A stretch of 64,000 nt of DNA. Origin: CANMIH01 sp049116335. GTDB lineage: Bacteria; Pseudomonadota; Alphaproteobacteria; Rhodobacterales; Rhodobacteraceae. Below are positions 63,626 through 64,000 of this stretch, in pieces; within the stretch, counting starts at the first letter, position 1; every line of letters starts with the position of its first letter. Location of the stretch: positions 310,001 through 374,000 of the forward strand of contig JAGDYZ010000008.1 of the NCBI GenBank assembly GCA_049116335.1, given 5' to 3'. Both the position numbers and the translations under genes were made by a program. The notes under the pieces are model-generated. The model did not search any database. It was given only the letters and a program-made list of their open reading frames with translations, and was not told the origin of the DNA.

Positions 63626-64000
63626 ACGTCTTCAAAAACCCCCGGAATGCTGGCCGGTGCCCGGTCCAGCCATGCCGGTGTGGGCAGGCCTTTTTCTCTT
63701 AGGAATTCAGGATTGAACAATTTGGACTGATAGCGGGTGCCATAGTCACACAGCACCGTCACGATGGTGTGGCCCGGTCCCATTTCCTTGGCCATGCGGA
63801 TTGCGCCCGCAACATTGACGCCGGACGAGCCACCAAGGCACAGGCCTTCGTCGGCCAGAAGATCAAACACAATCGGCAGCGATTCCGCATCAGGAATGCG
63901 GAATTTCATATCCGGCGTGAACCCTTCCAGGTTGGCCGTGATCCGCCCTTGGCCAATGCCCTCTGTGATTGAGTTGCCGGGGTTTTCTTCGCCGGTATAG
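63622..64000 (-). CDS. cysK: cysteine synthase A (partial, N-terminus beyond window)
   Basis: Only the last 125 codons are visible; the frame runs off the right edge. The PLP-dependent O-acetylserine sulfhydrylase signature is seen as NPGNSITEGIG, FDLLADEGLCLGGSSGVNVAGAIRMAKEMG (phosphate loop of the PLP site) and VTVLCDYGTRYQSKLFNPEFL. It makes cysteine from O-acetylserine and sulfide. The stop overlaps the mscS-like ATG (ATGA). The family branch (CysK versus CysM or cystathionine-beta-synthase-like) cannot be fully settled without the N-terminus. Confidence 0.88.
   Translation of the reverse strand, partial: YTGEENPGNSITEGIGQGRITANLEGFTPDMKFRIPDAESLPIVFDLLADEGLCLGGSSGVNVAGAIRMAKEMGPGHTIVTVLCDYGTRYQSKLFNPEFLREKGLPTPAWLDRAPASIPGVFEDV

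Overview
The window looks like a chromosomal segment from a Rhodobacterales (Roseobacter-group) alphaproteobacterium. The evidence is gene content and order: a nifR3/dusB-ntrB-ntrC-ntrY-ntrX operon whose NtrC lacks the sigma-54 contact loop (the Rhodobacter type), a fused ispDF, a trpG-trpD-trpC-moaC-moeA-lexA-comEC-gltX-gltA neighbourhood, a lexA promoter with the alphaproteobacterial GAAC-N7-GAAC SOS box, a zwf-pgl-pgi set feeding the Entner-Doudoroff route, and a detached endolysin/holin pair of the gene-transfer-agent type. GC is high and coding density is about 90 percent. I saw no rRNA, tRNA, CRISPR array, insertion sequence or prophage.

Layout. 1-6953 (minus): nitrogen-control operon, with ntrX cut by the left edge. 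7131-9216 (plus): ispDF-pgpA-pncC, coupled by 4-base overlaps. 9520-10698: ammonium channel amtB. 10978-12576: two tandem LuxR-type regulators without a synthase. 12578-18040: MmgE/PrpD protein, a small hypothetical, a Coq10/RatA-like protein, hpt, two c-type cytochromes and lipA. 18327-20566: peroxiredoxin and two uncharacterised proteins. 20627-29320: a corrinoid one-carbon set (MttB-like methyltransferase, MetH-type homocysteine domain, free B12-binding protein, a 57-residue membrane peptide and a DUF1638 protein) interleaved with guaA and other genes. 29388-32563: pentapeptide-repeat protein, alpha/beta hydrolase and a YibQ-like deacetylase-fold protein. 32705-44070: tryptophan, molybdopterin, SOS, competence, gltX and gltA genes, with a uracil-DNA glycosylase and a GIY-YIG nuclease placed inside the operon. 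44324-46366: a tandem-repeat protein gene broken by an in-frame stop. 46446-50432: PaaG-like hydratase/isomerase, DUF2087 protein, ccmH and ccmF. 50551-51707: holin and endolysin. 51790-56342: cupin, pgi, pgl, zwf with a LacI-type operator, and a zinc-ribbon peptide. 56515-64000: nucleoside hydrolase, GNAT acetyltransferase, glycosyltransferase, SelO, and a coupled cysK-mscS-alaX operon, with cysK cut by the right edge.

How the genes fit together. NtrB/NtrC and NtrY/NtrX would sense nitrogen status, and amtB nearby is a plausible target. The homocysteine domain and B12 protein resemble pieces of methionine synthase MetH on separate genes; DUF1638 and its coupled membrane peptide may help maintain or deliver the corrinoid. 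The two most interesting items are this scattered corrinoid set with its short membrane peptide, and the GIY-YIG/DUF4357 gene sitting between moaC and moeA with ATGA couplings on both sides.
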